A DNA stretch of 40,009 nt, from assembly GCA_021160245.1 (NCBI GenBank), contig JAGHCW010000088.1, positions 1 through 40,009 on the forward strand, read 5' to 3'. Below the pieces are notes generated by a model that searched no databases, was not told where the DNA came from, and saw nothing but the letters and a program-made list of their open reading frames with translations. This document shows positions 15,568-24,352 of the stretch, in pieces. Positions within the stretch are counted from its first letter, which is position 1. The number at the start of each line of letters is the position of its first letter. The stretch is from a bacterium (lineage in GTDB: Bacteria > B130-G9). The position numbers and the translations under genes are program-made.

Positions 15568-17178
15568 ATGGGATTCTTCAGACTGCTATCTTTGATGCTT
15601 ATCTGTCCGGTCATCATGCTGGGAGTCGCCGTAGCAGCTGAAATTTACGTCGATGCGGAGAACGGGAATGATTTCAATTCTGGAACGGCGCCAGACCAGG
15701 CGCTCAAGACGGTTTATCGGGCATTGTCCGAGACGGTTGGAAGCTCCGAAGACCCGGCGACAATCCATATCGCAGCCGGGCTTTACTCCGTGTCGAGCAA
15801 CGGCGAGCATTTTCCCCTCCGCATGAGATCCTATGTCTCCATTGAGGGCGCGGGCCCGAATGAGACTGTGATTGATGGAGAGGAGGGCGCCACCCACGTC
15901 CTTTATTCTTACGAGAAGAATCACTTCCGAGTCTCGGGCCTTGAGATCACCGGCGGCAATGCCGATGGCGCCGAGTGGCCAGAAACCGCTGGCGGAGGGA
16001 TGTTCTGCTATAGCTCCGAGCTTACGATTGAGAACTGTCATTTCGTGGACAACGCTGGCCTCTCAGGCGGCGGATTGCATCTCAATTCCTGCCCGGTTGA
16101 GATAAATGACTGCGTATTCTCCAGCAATTCAGCCACTTATGGCGGCGCCATTGCTCTCAATTGGGCCTCTTCGACAATTGATGGCTGCATTTTCACCAAA
16201 AACAACTCCGATGGGTCGGCCGGCGCGCTCTACATCGACAACGAGTCCTTCCCCACGATAAAAGGCAGTGAATTCTCGGGCAATTCCAGCAACTACGGGG
16301 GGACAGTGAAGATCGGCAACCAGTCAGGCGCAACCTTCAAGAACTGCCTCGTAACGTTGAACGAGGCAACCAGTTCCGGAGGCTTCATCTACTGCGACGG
16401 GTCCGCCTCCGTCGAGGTCGAGAGCTGCACAATTTACGGGAACGACGCGAACTGGGGCGCCGGCTTCTACTTTGACGACAACAGCGATCTCTCGATTGTG
16501 AACTCGATAATATGGGGCAATTTCCCATCGATCTCAGTCCGCGAGGGCTCGACGCTATCGCTCACCTACTCCTGCATCGAGGACCCCTATCCGGGCGAGG
16601 GCAATATCTACGATGACCCGATGTTCGTGGCTGGGACGGACGGCGAGTATTATCTCTCCTCGATCGATGCCGGGCAGGACGAGGATAGCCTCTGCATCGA
16701 CGCGGGCAGCGACTCGGCCGAGAATCTTGGCTATGACGACAGGACGACAAGAACCGACGGCGCCTCGGACAGCGGCACAATCGACATGGGCTATCATTAC
16801 CCAGCGGACACGGGCGGCGAGCTCACGATCAACTGCTCGCTGAACGACACCGTCTTCTCTCCGGGGGACACGCTCGTCGCATCGCTTGAGGTGGCTAATA
16901 CCGCCGGCCCGATCGATGTGGACGTCTATGTGGTGATAGTCATGCCGGACGGCGCAATCGTCAGCTTTTTGGGCAGCAGCTTCGCGGTTGGCATCTTCCC
17001 CTGGTTCGCGGGCGCCTCATTGCCCGATGGCTTCGCATTTGGCCCGGAGATCATCTTCCAGGTCCCCCTCCCCGACGGTGCCGCCTCGGGCAATTATCTA
17101 TTCGCCGCAGCTCTCACAAAGCCGGGCGCTATGAGCTACTTGGCCGGGCCGGATACGGTCGCGTTTGCAGTTAGATAG
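15568..17178 (+). CDS. Secreted parallel beta-helix protein with C-terminal beta-sandwich domain
   Basis: Exported protein of 536 residues. The signal peptide 'LLSLMLICPVIMLGVAVAA' is followed by 'EIYVDAENGNDFNSGT', the start of a DUF1565-type right-handed parallel beta-helix (to about residue 410). The helix has PbH1-like coils such as 'GGGMFCYSSELTIENCHFVDN' (shortened here) and 'GGAIALNWASSTIDGCIF'. These folds often bind or cleave polysaccharide, but no lyase catalytic triad is evident. The last ~115 residues are an Ig-like domain homologous to one in the 23102-24352 protein. The track start at 15445 is rejected because it reads through a repeat; the ATG at 15568 has GGAGG five bases upstream and begins the signal peptide. 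Confidence 0.85.
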   Translation: MGFFRLLSLMLICPVIMLGVAVAAEIYVDAENGNDFNSGTAPDQALKTVYRALSETVGSSEDPATIHIAAGLYSVSSNGEHFPLRMRSYVSIEGAGPNETVIDGEEGATHVLYSYEKNHFRVSGLEITGGNADGAEWPETAGGGMFCYSSELTIENCHFVDNAGLSGGGLHLNSCPVEINDCVFSSNSATYGGAIALNWASSTIDGCIFTKNNSDGSAGALYIDNESFPTIKGSEFSGNSSNYGGTVKIGNQSGATFKNCLVTLNEATSSGGFIYCDGSASVEVESCTIYGNDANWGAGFYFDDNSDLSIVNSIIWGNFPSISVREGSTLSLTYSCIEDPYPGEGNIYDDPMFVAGTDGEYYLSSIDAGQDEDSLCIDAGSDSAENLGYDDRTTRTDGASDSGTIDMGYHYPADTGGELTINCSLNDTVFSPGDTLVASLEVANTAGPIDVDVYVVIVMPDGAIVSFLGSSFAVGIFPWFAGASLPDGFAFGPEIIFQVPLPDGAASGNYLFAAALTKPGAMSYLAGPDTVAFAVR

Positions 17179-17234
17179 AGCTGATGTGGTGTGGGACGGG
17201 CGGTGTAGGACGATTCAGCTGGAGATTGAACCCC

Positions 17235-18890
17235 CTATTGCGCAGAACGCGTCGGCTGGTCGATGTCTGCGGAATAGACAACGACCTCAAAAGGCCCTCT
17301 TGCCAACCGTCCCACGATCGTCTTTCCGGCCGCAATCCTCTTCATCTCTGCATCGCCCACCTCGGACGATACGACAAACAAGCCCTCTTGCGCCTCGAGA
17401 TTCTCATCCACGTTCAACTTGCAGCCGTGCAATCTGGCGTCAAACGGGATGTCCGGTACGGAGATAAGCCCTGGGAGATTCGTCGCGTGGATTGCCCTAT
17501 CACCAGGATTCAGGTCGCATAGAAACTCCCTCACATCTCTCGTCAAGTTTGAGACCTGCAACATCCGCCTCGCCTCAGGAATCCCGATTCGAACATTGAT
17601 AGATATGATTGAGTATCCGGCATATAGCGCAATCAGGAGACAGGCCATCGCGCCAATTCGTCTGAGAGAGTTCCCAGTTCTCTGAATGAACGTGCCGCCT
17701 CGTCGAGCCGCGAAGAGATTGCCGACGGGGAAGCGCGCAGGTCCTGATCGTATCAGCTTCACCACAAGCCTCTTGAAAAATCTGAGCTGACTCGCGACGC
17801 CAATCCCAAGGAAGATGGAGAATCCCATAAACGCTTCCGCCGATTGATGAACCGTCGTGTCGTGAACCGAAAGAGGCGGAAGGATGAGCAAAGATGTCCA
17901 GACGAGCGTGAAGCGGGTCCCACTTCTGCCCTTCATGAATGCGTAAACAACCGCTGCAAGGCAGGTAGCGAACTTGAGCCTATGTGCTGCGTCCGAATAA
18001 CCGAATGCGAAGTTTATGAAGAAGAAGCTCATTGAGGCGATAGCCAGCCAGACGTATCGCTGCCTGCTGCCTCGAGCAAGAGCGCCGAGTAGGATCAGAG
18101 TTGGCGGCAAATAGTACATGAATTGCTGCCTGAGGTAGAACTCCAGATTGTCGAACATCACGAAGATGTCGAACGAGGGCGCGGGTAGCGGGAATTTCAA
18201 TGGGATAAGCCACCTTGATAGCACGAAGATAGCGACGCCGACTCCGAATAGGCCCGCCGCGAGCTTAATGACGCGCTTCTTCGGAACGTAAACAGGTAAT
18301 AATAGAGGCGCAAGCAGAGCGGTCTCTTTTGAGAGGAATGCTCCAACCATGAGCAGGATTCCAGCGATCGGCAACCCCCTTGGCTCGGGCGTCGAGCGCA
18401 GCCCTTTCGACCAGCGCAGAAGGTAGAACATCCCGGCAGCTATTAAGAATAGCTCCATTTGCAGCGATGACGACCATCTCGAACATGCAACGCCATAGAT
18501 CGGGAAATAGAGCGTAACAAGCGCCCCAGATATGACTCCGGTCAGTCTATTGCCCAGGAGTTCACCGATCTTATAGATGTAGAAGGCCATCCCGGCGAAT
18601 AGCAGCATGACGCCCAATATGTAGGGCAAGGGCCACGTGCCGACTAGGGAGAAGAGAATCACCCAGAACATTGTCGGTATCGGGCGGTAGTATAGCCAGG
18701 GGCTGAAGGTCAAGAACGGCCCGAAGAAGCCGCCTTTCTCACCCGATATATGGTCCTCCACCCGGTGCAGATATATGTAGTCGTCAAAAGAGAAGTATGA
18801 GAAGACCCCGGACGAGGCGATAAGAAAGGCGAGTAGGAAAATGCACAGACCGGGGAGATCGAGTCTTGAGTTTTCTAATCCGAGTCTCAC
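17235..18890 (-). CDS. GT-C-like polytopic membrane protein (putative glycosyltransferase)
   Basis: A 551-residue integral membrane protein with about ten hydrophobic segments and a soluble C-terminal region of roughly 110 residues. The first extracytoplasmic loop contains 'SFDDYIYLHRV', an acidic pair in the position of the catalytic Asp of GT-C (ArnT/PMT-like) enzymes, and 'YYRPIPTMFWVILFS', also common in that group. Such enzymes move a sugar from a polyprenyl-phosphate donor to lipid, glycan or protein on the outer face of the inner membrane. The assignment rests on topology and loop motif only. The start is GTG at 18890 with no strong ribosome site. It converges with the beta-helix gene across only 56 bp, in which a weak AGCTGA/TCAGCT inverted pair is the only structure seen. 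Confidence 0.6.
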   Translation of the reverse strand: MRLGLENSRLDLPGLCIFLLAFLIASSGVFSYFSFDDYIYLHRVEDHISGEKGGFFGPFLTFSPWLYYRPIPTMFWVILFSLVGTWPLPYILGVMLLFAGMAFYIYKIGELLGNRLTGVISGALVTLYFPIYGVACSRWSSSLQMELFLIAAGMFYLLRWSKGLRSTPEPRGLPIAGILLMVGAFLSKETALLAPLLLPVYVPKKRVIKLAAGLFGVGVAIFVLSRWLIPLKFPLPAPSFDIFVMFDNLEFYLRQQFMYYLPPTLILLGALARGSRQRYVWLAIASMSFFFINFAFGYSDAAHRLKFATCLAAVVYAFMKGRSGTRFTLVWTSLLILPPLSVHDTTVHQSAEAFMGFSIFLGIGVASQLRFFKRLVVKLIRSGPARFPVGNLFAARRGGTFIQRTGNSLRRIGAMACLLIALYAGYSIISINVRIGIPEARRMLQVSNLTRDVREFLCDLNPGDRAIHATNLPGLISVPDIPFDARLHGCKLNVDENLEAQEGLFVVSSEVGDAEMKRIAAGKTIVGRLARGPFEVVVYSADIDQPTRSAQ

Positions 18891-19221
18891 ACTTCGGTTT
18901 CTTTCAGTCCTAGTTCATCTTCCGAAACACCTCTCTAATGCGAGAAAGTCAAAGCCAAAGCAGCTCGCTTGTCAAGTTAGAACGTGAGGAAACTCTGCAT
19001 TCGACCCATGGAGTCGGCGATTTAAGAAGCGTTGAGTATGTGTATCCGGTTCGTCCGGCCTCATGCTGCGCAGGATCTCCGCAACTCAATCCTACAATCC
19101 CTCCGTTACAGAATCCTGTCAATTTCTGTAATGACACAGCCGATTATTACAACAGTTGTAATGAAAGATGGGTCTGTTACAGAATCTTGCCTGATTCTGT
19201 AATAACTGAGCGCTCGGGCGA
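18891..19221. other. Intergenic region with palindrome array
   Basis: Lies between the 3' end of the helicase gene and the 5' end of the GT-C-like gene, both on the minus strand. The helicase-proximal 100 bases hold three regularly spaced palindromes (separate entry). The remaining ~210 bases show no feature I can support, and no Rho-independent terminator with a T-run is evident. Confidence 0.5.
19105..19210. repeat. Three evenly spaced palindromes (TTACAGAA / ATTACAAC type)
   Basis: Palindrome 1 has arms TTACAGAA (19106-19113) and TTCTGTAA (19124-19131). Palindrome 2 is ATTACAAC-A-GTTGTAAT (19146-19162). Palindrome 3 has perfect 10-base arms TTACAGAATC (19177-19186) and GATTCTGTAA (19193-19202). 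The centres are 19118.5, 19154 and 19189.5, exactly 35.5 bases apart. Palindromes 1 and 3 lie within 35-base direct repeats (27 of 35 bases identical). They are AT-rich and lack T-runs, so they look more like operator sites or a hairpin repeat than terminators. Confidence 0.75.
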
Positions 19222-21717
19222 CTACTCGGACGTCTTCCCGCTCTGGCCTTTCAGGCGCCTGCGGATGCGGTCTTCGGTGCGGGCAGGGAGGCGCTTGAAG
19301 TCGTTAGATGGCTCACTCTGCCCCTCTCCGAGCATGGATGTTGCGATCGGCAGTTGAGGCGCGGGCTGGAGCGGTTTTGGTTTGATGAATTTCGGCTCGT
19401 AAGGCTCGAGACCAAGCATCTCGTGGAGTAGGACAATCGCGATCTCCTTGTCAGGCAAAACGCCTCGCGTGCCAGAATCGATGCTCGTCATGGCAAAGCC
19501 CGGCATCGCGCTGCCAACGCACGAGGGACAGCCCTCACTGCACTGGCACGTCTTGATCACTTTCAGCGTGTCAGCCATCACCTTGTCCATGACCTCGTAG
19601 AGCCTCGCTGCATATCCAATGCCATACGGATAGCGATCATAGACAAAAAGCGTCGGGGAGCCTGTGTTAGCCGCGTCAACGACCGTCCCGATGTCACCCT
19701 GATCGGCCATCAGGTGAAGAGAGGCAATATCGACCAGGACGTTCGCCACGCCCTTCAAAGCATCGGCAGCGCTCGCGCCAAAGCCCGCGACCCTCGCAAT
19801 GGCCTGCGCATTGGGCACAAGCCAAGTGGCAACGGTCTCGAGCTTTTGTGGAGGCAGCGACAGCTTCTCATAGCCGATGCTGTCGCGATTGTAAAACTTC
19901 ACCTTCTTGAACATCGGGATGACCGTTGTCACGGTTACGTCGCCGAAAAAGACAGCATTTGTTAGGCAGGGCCTCTCGTCCTCGGTCTCATTGACGAGTA
20001 TGCTGGCATCGCTCATCGCGCGCGTATAATAGTCTAGGTTCTTCTTCTCCACGAAGACGACTCTGTTCTCCGTATCGAGCTTCTTTACCATGTAAGTATC
20101 GGCATCGTGGAGATAGACGGCATTCTCGTGCGTCTCGAACGGCACGCTCTCGGCGTCGATGTTGCCGATAACGCGCTTGCTTGTATTGTCCATTATCGCA
20201 TAAATATCCGCGCCTCCATTCCGCAGACCCGAGTCCGCCGCCGGGTATCTGTCGCTCGCCCAATGCCACTCACCCCCGATGTATGTCGCCAGCTCGCTGT
20301 CCTTTAGAATATCAAGCATGGCGCGCGTGTGCTCACCGAAAAGAAGGGCTTCTGATGGCGAAAGCGGCAGCTCCTTCAGCGCACATTGCAGGTGGAATAT
20401 CGCTATCTGGGGATTGTCCGGGTCAATCGTCGCGTGCTCGGGAGACTGCTTGAATAGGTAATCAGGATTGTTCATCAGGAATTGATCGATCGGCGAGTTC
20501 TGGGCGATCAGAATAACAAGCGATTTATCGTCGCCTCGTCCAGCGCGGCCGGCCTGTTGCCAGAAACTTGCGATCGTGCCGGGGTAGGAGACGATTATGG
20601 AGGCGTCGAGGCCCCCGATGTCGATGCCGAGCTCCAGCGCGTTTGTGCTGACAACCCCGAGCAGCGTGCCCTCCGCGAGGCCTCGCTCGATTTCGCGCCG
20701 CTCAACCGGGAGATAGCCGCTGCGATACGCCTTAACCGATTTCGCAAGCGACGGATTCTTCTTCTCAAGCGTCTGTTGACAATATCGATAGATGAGCTCC
20801 GTCGCATATCGGCTTCTGACAAATGTTATCGTCTGGATGCTCTGTTTGATGAGGTTCGCCATGAGTTTCCTGGCAACGCCGAATGGCCCTCGCCGAACCA
20901 ATTTCTCCGCGTCAATGAAGTCGGGATTGAAGAGCATGAACTGCTTCTCGCCATGCGGGGAGCCGTCCTTCTTGATCTCAACCGTCAACTCGCCCGTTAT
21001 GCCCTCAGCATGTTCTTTGGGATTGGCTATCGTCGCGCTGCACGATATGAACTTCGGAGACGAGCCATAATGTCGCGTGATCCTTCGCAAGCGCCTCATC
21101 ACGTTCGCCACGTTTGAGCCAAAAACGCCACGATAGGAGTGAATCTCGTCGATTACAACGAACGCGAGGTTGGTAAAGAAATTGCTCCAGCGAGAGTGAT
21201 TGGGCAGAATGCCCTGGTGAAGCATGTCCGGATTCGTCAGGATGATGTTCGCCTCATCACGGATCTTTCGCCTCAAATCGGGGGGCGTGTCGCCATCGTA
21301 ACAACCCGCTTCGAACGAGAGTTTTGGATTCGCCTCCTTGAATCTCATCAGGGCCTTCAACTGGTCCTGTGAAAGGGCTTTAGTCGGGAAGACAAGAAGC
21401 GCCTTGGCCCGATGGTCATTGAGTATCCGATCAATTATCGGGAGCGTGTAGCAAAAAGTCTTCCCACTCGCCGTCGAGGTTACGATGACGACTGACTGAA
21501 CCCGGCGGATATTGTCTATCGCCTCGGCCTGATGCGAATATAGGCCCTCGATGCCCATCTGTTTCAGGGCGGCTTCAAGCTCTGGATGCAACGGCTCCGA
21601 CGGGGCGCGATATGTCGCAGGCGACCGGGGGACCTTGACTTTATGGACGATCTCCTTCTTGCTGGCCAAAAATCTGTCAACGAATGCTGCCGTATCTATC
21701 CGCTCGCCCTCCATCAT
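19222..21717 (-). CDS. DEAD/DEAH-box helicase with DUF1998 zinc region (MrfA/YprA-like)
   Basis: A superfamily 2 helicase of the MrfA (YprA)/Hrq1 group; in Bacillus MrfA acts in repair of mitomycin damage. Visible motifs: Walker A 'TSTASGKT' (80-87), motif Ia 'FPTKALSQDQL', 'LTNPDMLH', Walker B 'VVIDEIHSYRG', motif III 'CSATIANP', and motifs V-VI 'STNALELGIDIGGLD' and 'WQQAGRAGR'. The C-terminal third contains the MrfA-type zinc-binding cluster 'CQCSEGCPSCVG' within the DUF1998-like region, followed by a basic tail. At 831 residues it is slightly longer than B. subtilis MrfA. Two adjacent ATGs (21717 and 21714) are possible starts, with no strong ribosome site. It stands alone, with intergenic regions on both sides. 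Confidence 0.92.
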   Translation of the reverse strand: MMEGERIDTAAFVDRFLASKKEIVHKVKVPRSPATYRAPSEPLHPELEAALKQMGIEGLYSHQAEAIDNIRRVQSVVIVTSTASGKTFCYTLPIIDRILNDHRAKALLVFPTKALSQDQLKALMRFKEANPKLSFEAGCYDGDTPPDLRRKIRDEANIILTNPDMLHQGILPNHSRWSNFFTNLAFVVIDEIHSYRGVFGSNVANVMRRLRRITRHYGSSPKFISCSATIANPKEHAEGITGELTVEIKKDGSPHGEKQFMLFNPDFIDAEKLVRRGPFGVARKLMANLIKQSIQTITFVRSRYATELIYRYCQQTLEKKNPSLAKSVKAYRSGYLPVERREIERGLAEGTLLGVVSTNALELGIDIGGLDASIIVSYPGTIASFWQQAGRAGRGDDKSLVILIAQNSPIDQFLMNNPDYLFKQSPEHATIDPDNPQIAIFHLQCALKELPLSPSEALLFGEHTRAMLDILKDSELATYIGGEWHWASDRYPAADSGLRNGGADIYAIMDNTSKRVIGNIDAESVPFETHENAVYLHDADTYMVKKLDTENRVVFVEKKNLDYYTRAMSDASILVNETEDERPCLTNAVFFGDVTVTTVIPMFKKVKFYNRDSIGYEKLSLPPQKLETVATWLVPNAQAIARVAGFGASAADALKGVANVLVDIASLHLMADQGDIGTVVDAANTGSPTLFVYDRYPYGIGYAARLYEVMDKVMADTLKVIKTCQCSEGCPSCVGSAMPGFAMTSIDSGTRGVLPDKEIAIVLLHEMLGLEPYEPKFIKPKPLQPAPQLPIATSMLGEGQSEPSNDFKRLPARTEDRIRRRLKGQSGKTSE

Positions 21718-21845
21718 CTAAGCTCAAATGCAATAGATGTAATAGAATAGCAGGCGGGCTTTTCAGATGCGAGAGAAATCCTGGCGCAATGATAATGGTA
21801 CCTGTCGATGCATACTCTATATGCTCTTTGGATAGGGAGTTTACG

Positions 21846-21966
21846 GGATCATTAGGAGGGAGGAGGTTTGCGACTCGCTACCCTCAGGTTGCCCGAATGA
21901 ATTCGGTTGTCAGGATAGTGAGTTCTATCTACACGACCTCGTTGAAACGCGGTCGAGAAGATAGCC
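21846..21966. repeat. Dispersed intergenic repeat, family B, copy 1
   Basis: About 120 bp matching 27938-28052 in order and spacing: a purine-rich GGAGG stretch, GCGACTCGC, a CCGAAT-GA-ATTCGG palindrome (21893-21906), GTCAGGATAGTGAG, CTATCT, and a second hairpin CGACCTCG-TTGAAA-CGCGGTCG with one mismatch. The second hairpin differs in sequence from the other copy but is conserved as a structure. Confidence 0.7.
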
Positions 21967-22003
21967 GCAAAAACGCAAAAAGGCCCTCACATTGAGGGCC
22001 TTT
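21966..22003 (-). terminator. Rho-independent terminator of the threonine dehydrogenase gene
   Basis: Perfect 10-bp stem AAAGGCCCTC/GAGGGCCTTT around a 5-base loop (21979-22003). Read on the minus strand it is followed by TTTTTGCGTTTTT, and it lies about 38 bases after the stop of the gene ending at 22041. A clear intrinsic terminator. Confidence 0.9.
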
Positions 22004-22040
22004 CGCACGTATTCAAGAATGTGTCTTCCTCGCCTATTGG

Positions 22041-22994
22041 CTACAGACCGAGCACCTTGGGCAGGTTCTCGAGCATGTCCTTCGTCATCGCGTCGAGATC
22101 GAAGTCCGGCTTCCAGCCCCACTCCTCGGTCGCGACCGAATCATCAAGCGACATCGGCCAAGTGTCCGCTATAGCCTGCCTGAAATCAGGCTCATAAGTG
22201 ATTTTGAAATCGGGCTTGTACTTGCGGATCGACGCCGCCATTTCGCCAGCTGAGAAGCTCATCGCCGTAACGTTGAAGTCCGCATGGTGCTTCAGGTTTG
22301 CAAGAGGCGCCTCGGCCAGGTCCATGATCGACTTGAGGGCATCAGGCATGTACATCATCGGAAGCGTGGTGCTTTCCTTCACAAAGCAAGTATATGGCTT
22401 GCCCTCGGCCGCCGCGCGATACATCTCCACGGTGTAGTCCGTGGTTCCTCCACCCGGAGGCGTTTTGTAGCTGATGATGCCCGGATACCTAAGTCCGCGC
22501 ACGTCCAGACCATACTTGTTGAAGTAGTAGTCGCATAAAAGCTCGCCGTGGACCTTTGAGATACCATACATCGTCTTTGGCTTGAGAATAGTCTCGTTGG
22601 GAGTGTTATCCCTCGGGGTCTCCGGCCCAAATACCGCTATCGAACTGGGAATCAGGACCTTCTCGAGCTTCAGCTCGCGGCTAAGCTCCAGCACGTTCAT
22701 CAGACCATCGTTATTCACACGATAGGCTAGCAACGGATTCTGCTCCCCAGTAGCGGAGAGAATCGCTGCCATGAGATAGATCGTGTCGGTCTTGTACTTT
22801 GTGAGCAGGGCCTTCAGTTCATCCTTATCAAGGATGTTGCCGAACTCGAAAGGCCCCGAATCTCGCAGCTCCGCGCTTGGCTTGGTTCTTCTTCCCACTG
22901 CAACTACGTTGTTGCTACCATGCTTCTCTCTCAGCGCCATAGTCAGCTCAGAACCAATCTGACCGACGGCGCCAATCACCATGATGTTCTTCAT
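22041..22994 (-). CDS. L-threonine 3-dehydrogenase, SDR (epimerase-like) type
   Basis: Oxidises L-threonine to 2-amino-3-ketobutyrate with NAD+, the first step of threonine breakdown to glycine and acetyl-CoA. It belongs to the extended-SDR class of this enzyme (as in Flavobacterium and trypanosomes), not the zinc alcohol-dehydrogenase class. Evidence: Rossmann motif 'VIGAVGQIGSEL', 'SSIAVFGP', 'TMYGISKVHGE' (YxxxK) and especially 'RYPGIISYKTPPGGGTTDY', a signature of this class that sets it apart from sugar epimerases. 317 residues is typical. ATG 22994 has AAGGAG seven bases upstream, so the track start at 23048 is not used. The gene has its own terminator. The usual partner, 2-amino-3-ketobutyrate CoA ligase (kbl), is not in the window. 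Confidence 0.9.
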   Translation of the reverse strand: MKNIMVIGAVGQIGSELTMALREKHGSNNVVAVGRRTKPSAELRDSGPFEFGNILDKDELKALLTKYKTDTIYLMAAILSATGEQNPLLAYRVNNDGLMNVLELSRELKLEKVLIPSSIAVFGPETPRDNTPNETILKPKTMYGISKVHGELLCDYYFNKYGLDVRGLRYPGIISYKTPPGGGTTDYTVEMYRAAAEGKPYTCFVKESTTLPMMYMPDALKSIMDLAEAPLANLKHHADFNVTAMSFSAGEMAASIRKYKPDFKITYEPDFRQAIADTWPMSLDDSVATEEWGWKPDFDLDAMTKDMLENLPKVLGL

Positions 22995-23023
22995 CCAGTT
23001 ACTCCTTATGTCTATATACATAA

Positions 23024-23077
23024 TTGGGCTGGGCCTCGTCATGTTCACGCGAACCCGATTGACTTAACCCAGCCCAA
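23024..23077. other. Long-loop hairpin between secreted-protein gene and threonine dehydrogenase
   Basis: Arms TTGGGCTGGG (23024-23033) and CCCAGCCCAA (23068-23077) are perfectly complementary around a 34-base loop that has its own GTTC/GAAC pair. There is no T-run after the stem on the minus strand, so it is not a normal intrinsic terminator; it may protect mRNA ends or be part of a repeat. Confidence 0.5.
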
Positions 23078-23101
23078 AAAAATCCAAACAGAAAGTCTAA
23101 G

Positions 23102-24352
23102 TTACTCTATGGTTACATCTCTCGTAATGCCAGCAAGCGCAACCCCATAGCCGTGCTGCAGTCCCGTTGCTGTGTAATCGGTGATATTCATCCGATAGAT
23201 GCCCATCTCCGGCGGGTCTAGCAGGCCAAATGGATCGCTGAATGCAGGCATCTGACCGAGAACCGAGACTGGGACAGTCGCCTCGCCATCATCGGAGAAT
23301 CTGCAGTAGCAGGTGTGATAGGCGACGTTCTGTGTCCAGATGTCAATGGTCACATATCCCAGAACGAATTGTATGTAGCCTTCACCGACGCCATTCCAGC
23401 TGAGATTCAGCGGCTGACTTCTGTTAATTGTAGGCTTGGAAGTGATGTCCGGTGTATAGACCTCAAGCGTTTCTGGCGCCACAACGGAGACCTCGAATGC
23501 ACCGACATCCGGGCCGCCGTAGCCCTGGAATGTGTACGTTGAGCCGACCACGTAATCCGACTCGCTGAGCTCATCGCCGAGGCCAGGACCGTAGCTGATC
23601 TCCGTGATGCCAAAGTCGTTTGTCTCCTCCTCCTTGTCCATCCTGTAGGAGCCCAAGGGGCCACCACGCATATCGATGTAGTCGCCGGCATCCTGGAACT
23701 CAGGAGGAATATCCGCAAGCGGCTCGTAAATAACATACTCGCACGTATCAATCGGCAGCGCGGAATAGTCGATATAGAAGTCCGGCCTCTCTGGATACTT
23801 CACGAACGTCCCACCAGCCGAGACGTCCGTCTCCCACTCAAGATCATCATCATAATCGTACCAGTGGTCCCACATTATCTGGCAGCCACCGGCCGTCCAG
23901 CCGTCAGCTGCGCCCTCTTGCACCTCAAAAAGCGCGCAATAGACGTCAGACACGAACTCCAACGTTCCGGGAGCTGTGAACGCCGCGCAAAAGTAGTAAT
24001 TGCCCGGCACATTCATCGGGAAGTCACCGACCGAATACGAACCAAGGTCCGTCTGCGGGAAGTCGAATCCGCTCGGCAGGAATGCGTTTGGCAGGAACGG
24101 CCTAAACTCAGTGTTCCAGTCCGGTATCTCGTAGATAGCCCCACCCGGCGCGAGTATCGCTATGTGGGCATCAATTACTGTGTCCGGGCCGGTGTTGAAG
24201 CCGGAAACGGACATAACAAGCGTATCCTCGCCAATCACGTATATCGCCTTGTCGGTATATACGGTGATGCCCATGTCCTGGGCGTAGGCAAGGCCCGCTA
24301 TCAAGCAGACCGCCAGCAAACTGGCGCTCAAGCTCACAAATGTTCCGCGCAT
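23102..24352 (-). CDS. Secreted beta-sandwich-domain protein, function unknown
   Basis: A 416-residue exported protein. The signal peptide 'LSASLLAVCLIAGLAYA' is followed by an Ig-like domain (about 22-150). That domain shares a pattern with the C-terminus of the beta-helix protein at 15568-17178: 'PGGAIYEI', 'FLPNAFLPSGFDFP', then 'GNYYFCAAFTAPGTLEF'. The middle is acidic and tyrosine-rich, with several cysteines. A second beta-rich domain near the C-terminus (about 300-416) contains 'INRSQPLNLSWNG', typical of carbohydrate- or surface-associated sandwiches. No enzyme motif or sorting signal is visible. ATG 24352 has AGGAGG upstream and starts the signal peptide; the track start at 24391 only adds a charged leader. 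Confidence 0.75.
   Translation of the reverse strand: MRGTFVSLSASLLAVCLIAGLAYAQDMGITVYTDKAIYVIGEDTLVMSVSGFNTGPDTVIDAHIAILAPGGAIYEIPDWNTEFRPFLPNAFLPSGFDFPQTDLGSYSVGDFPMNVPGNYYFCAAFTAPGTLEFVSDVYCALFEVQEGAADGWTAGGCQIMWDHWYDYDDDLEWETDVSAGGTFVKYPERPDFYIDYSALPIDTCEYVIYEPLADIPPEFQDAGDYIDMRGGPLGSYRMDKEEETNDFGITEISYGPGLGDELSESDYVVGSTYTFQGYGGPDVGAFEVSVVAPETLEVYTPDITSKPTINRSQPLNLSWNGVGEGYIQFVLGYVTIDIWTQNVAYHTCYCRFSDDGEATVPVSVLGQMPAFSDPFGLLDPPEMGIYRMNITDYTATGLQHGYGVALAGITRDVTIE

Larger units (their letters stand above)
21718..22040. other. Intergenic region holding repeat B copy 1 and a terminator
   Basis: About 320 bp between the threonine dehydrogenase stop and the helicase start. It contains the factor-independent terminator of the former and a dispersed hairpin repeat (both listed separately). 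Nothing further is recognisable. Confidence 0.5.

Noticed and set aside
19105-19210. CRISPR array
   Set aside because: Only two related 35-base repeats and a differing middle palindrome; no spacer-repeat periodicity and no cas genes.
20482-21117. 211-aa plus-strand ORF inside the helicase gene
   Set aside because: Antisense to a well-supported helicase with continuous motifs; no domain or ribosome site of its own.
23024-23077. Intrinsic terminator
   Set aside because: The stem is strong but the loop is 34 bases and no T-run follows on the transcribed (minus) strand.
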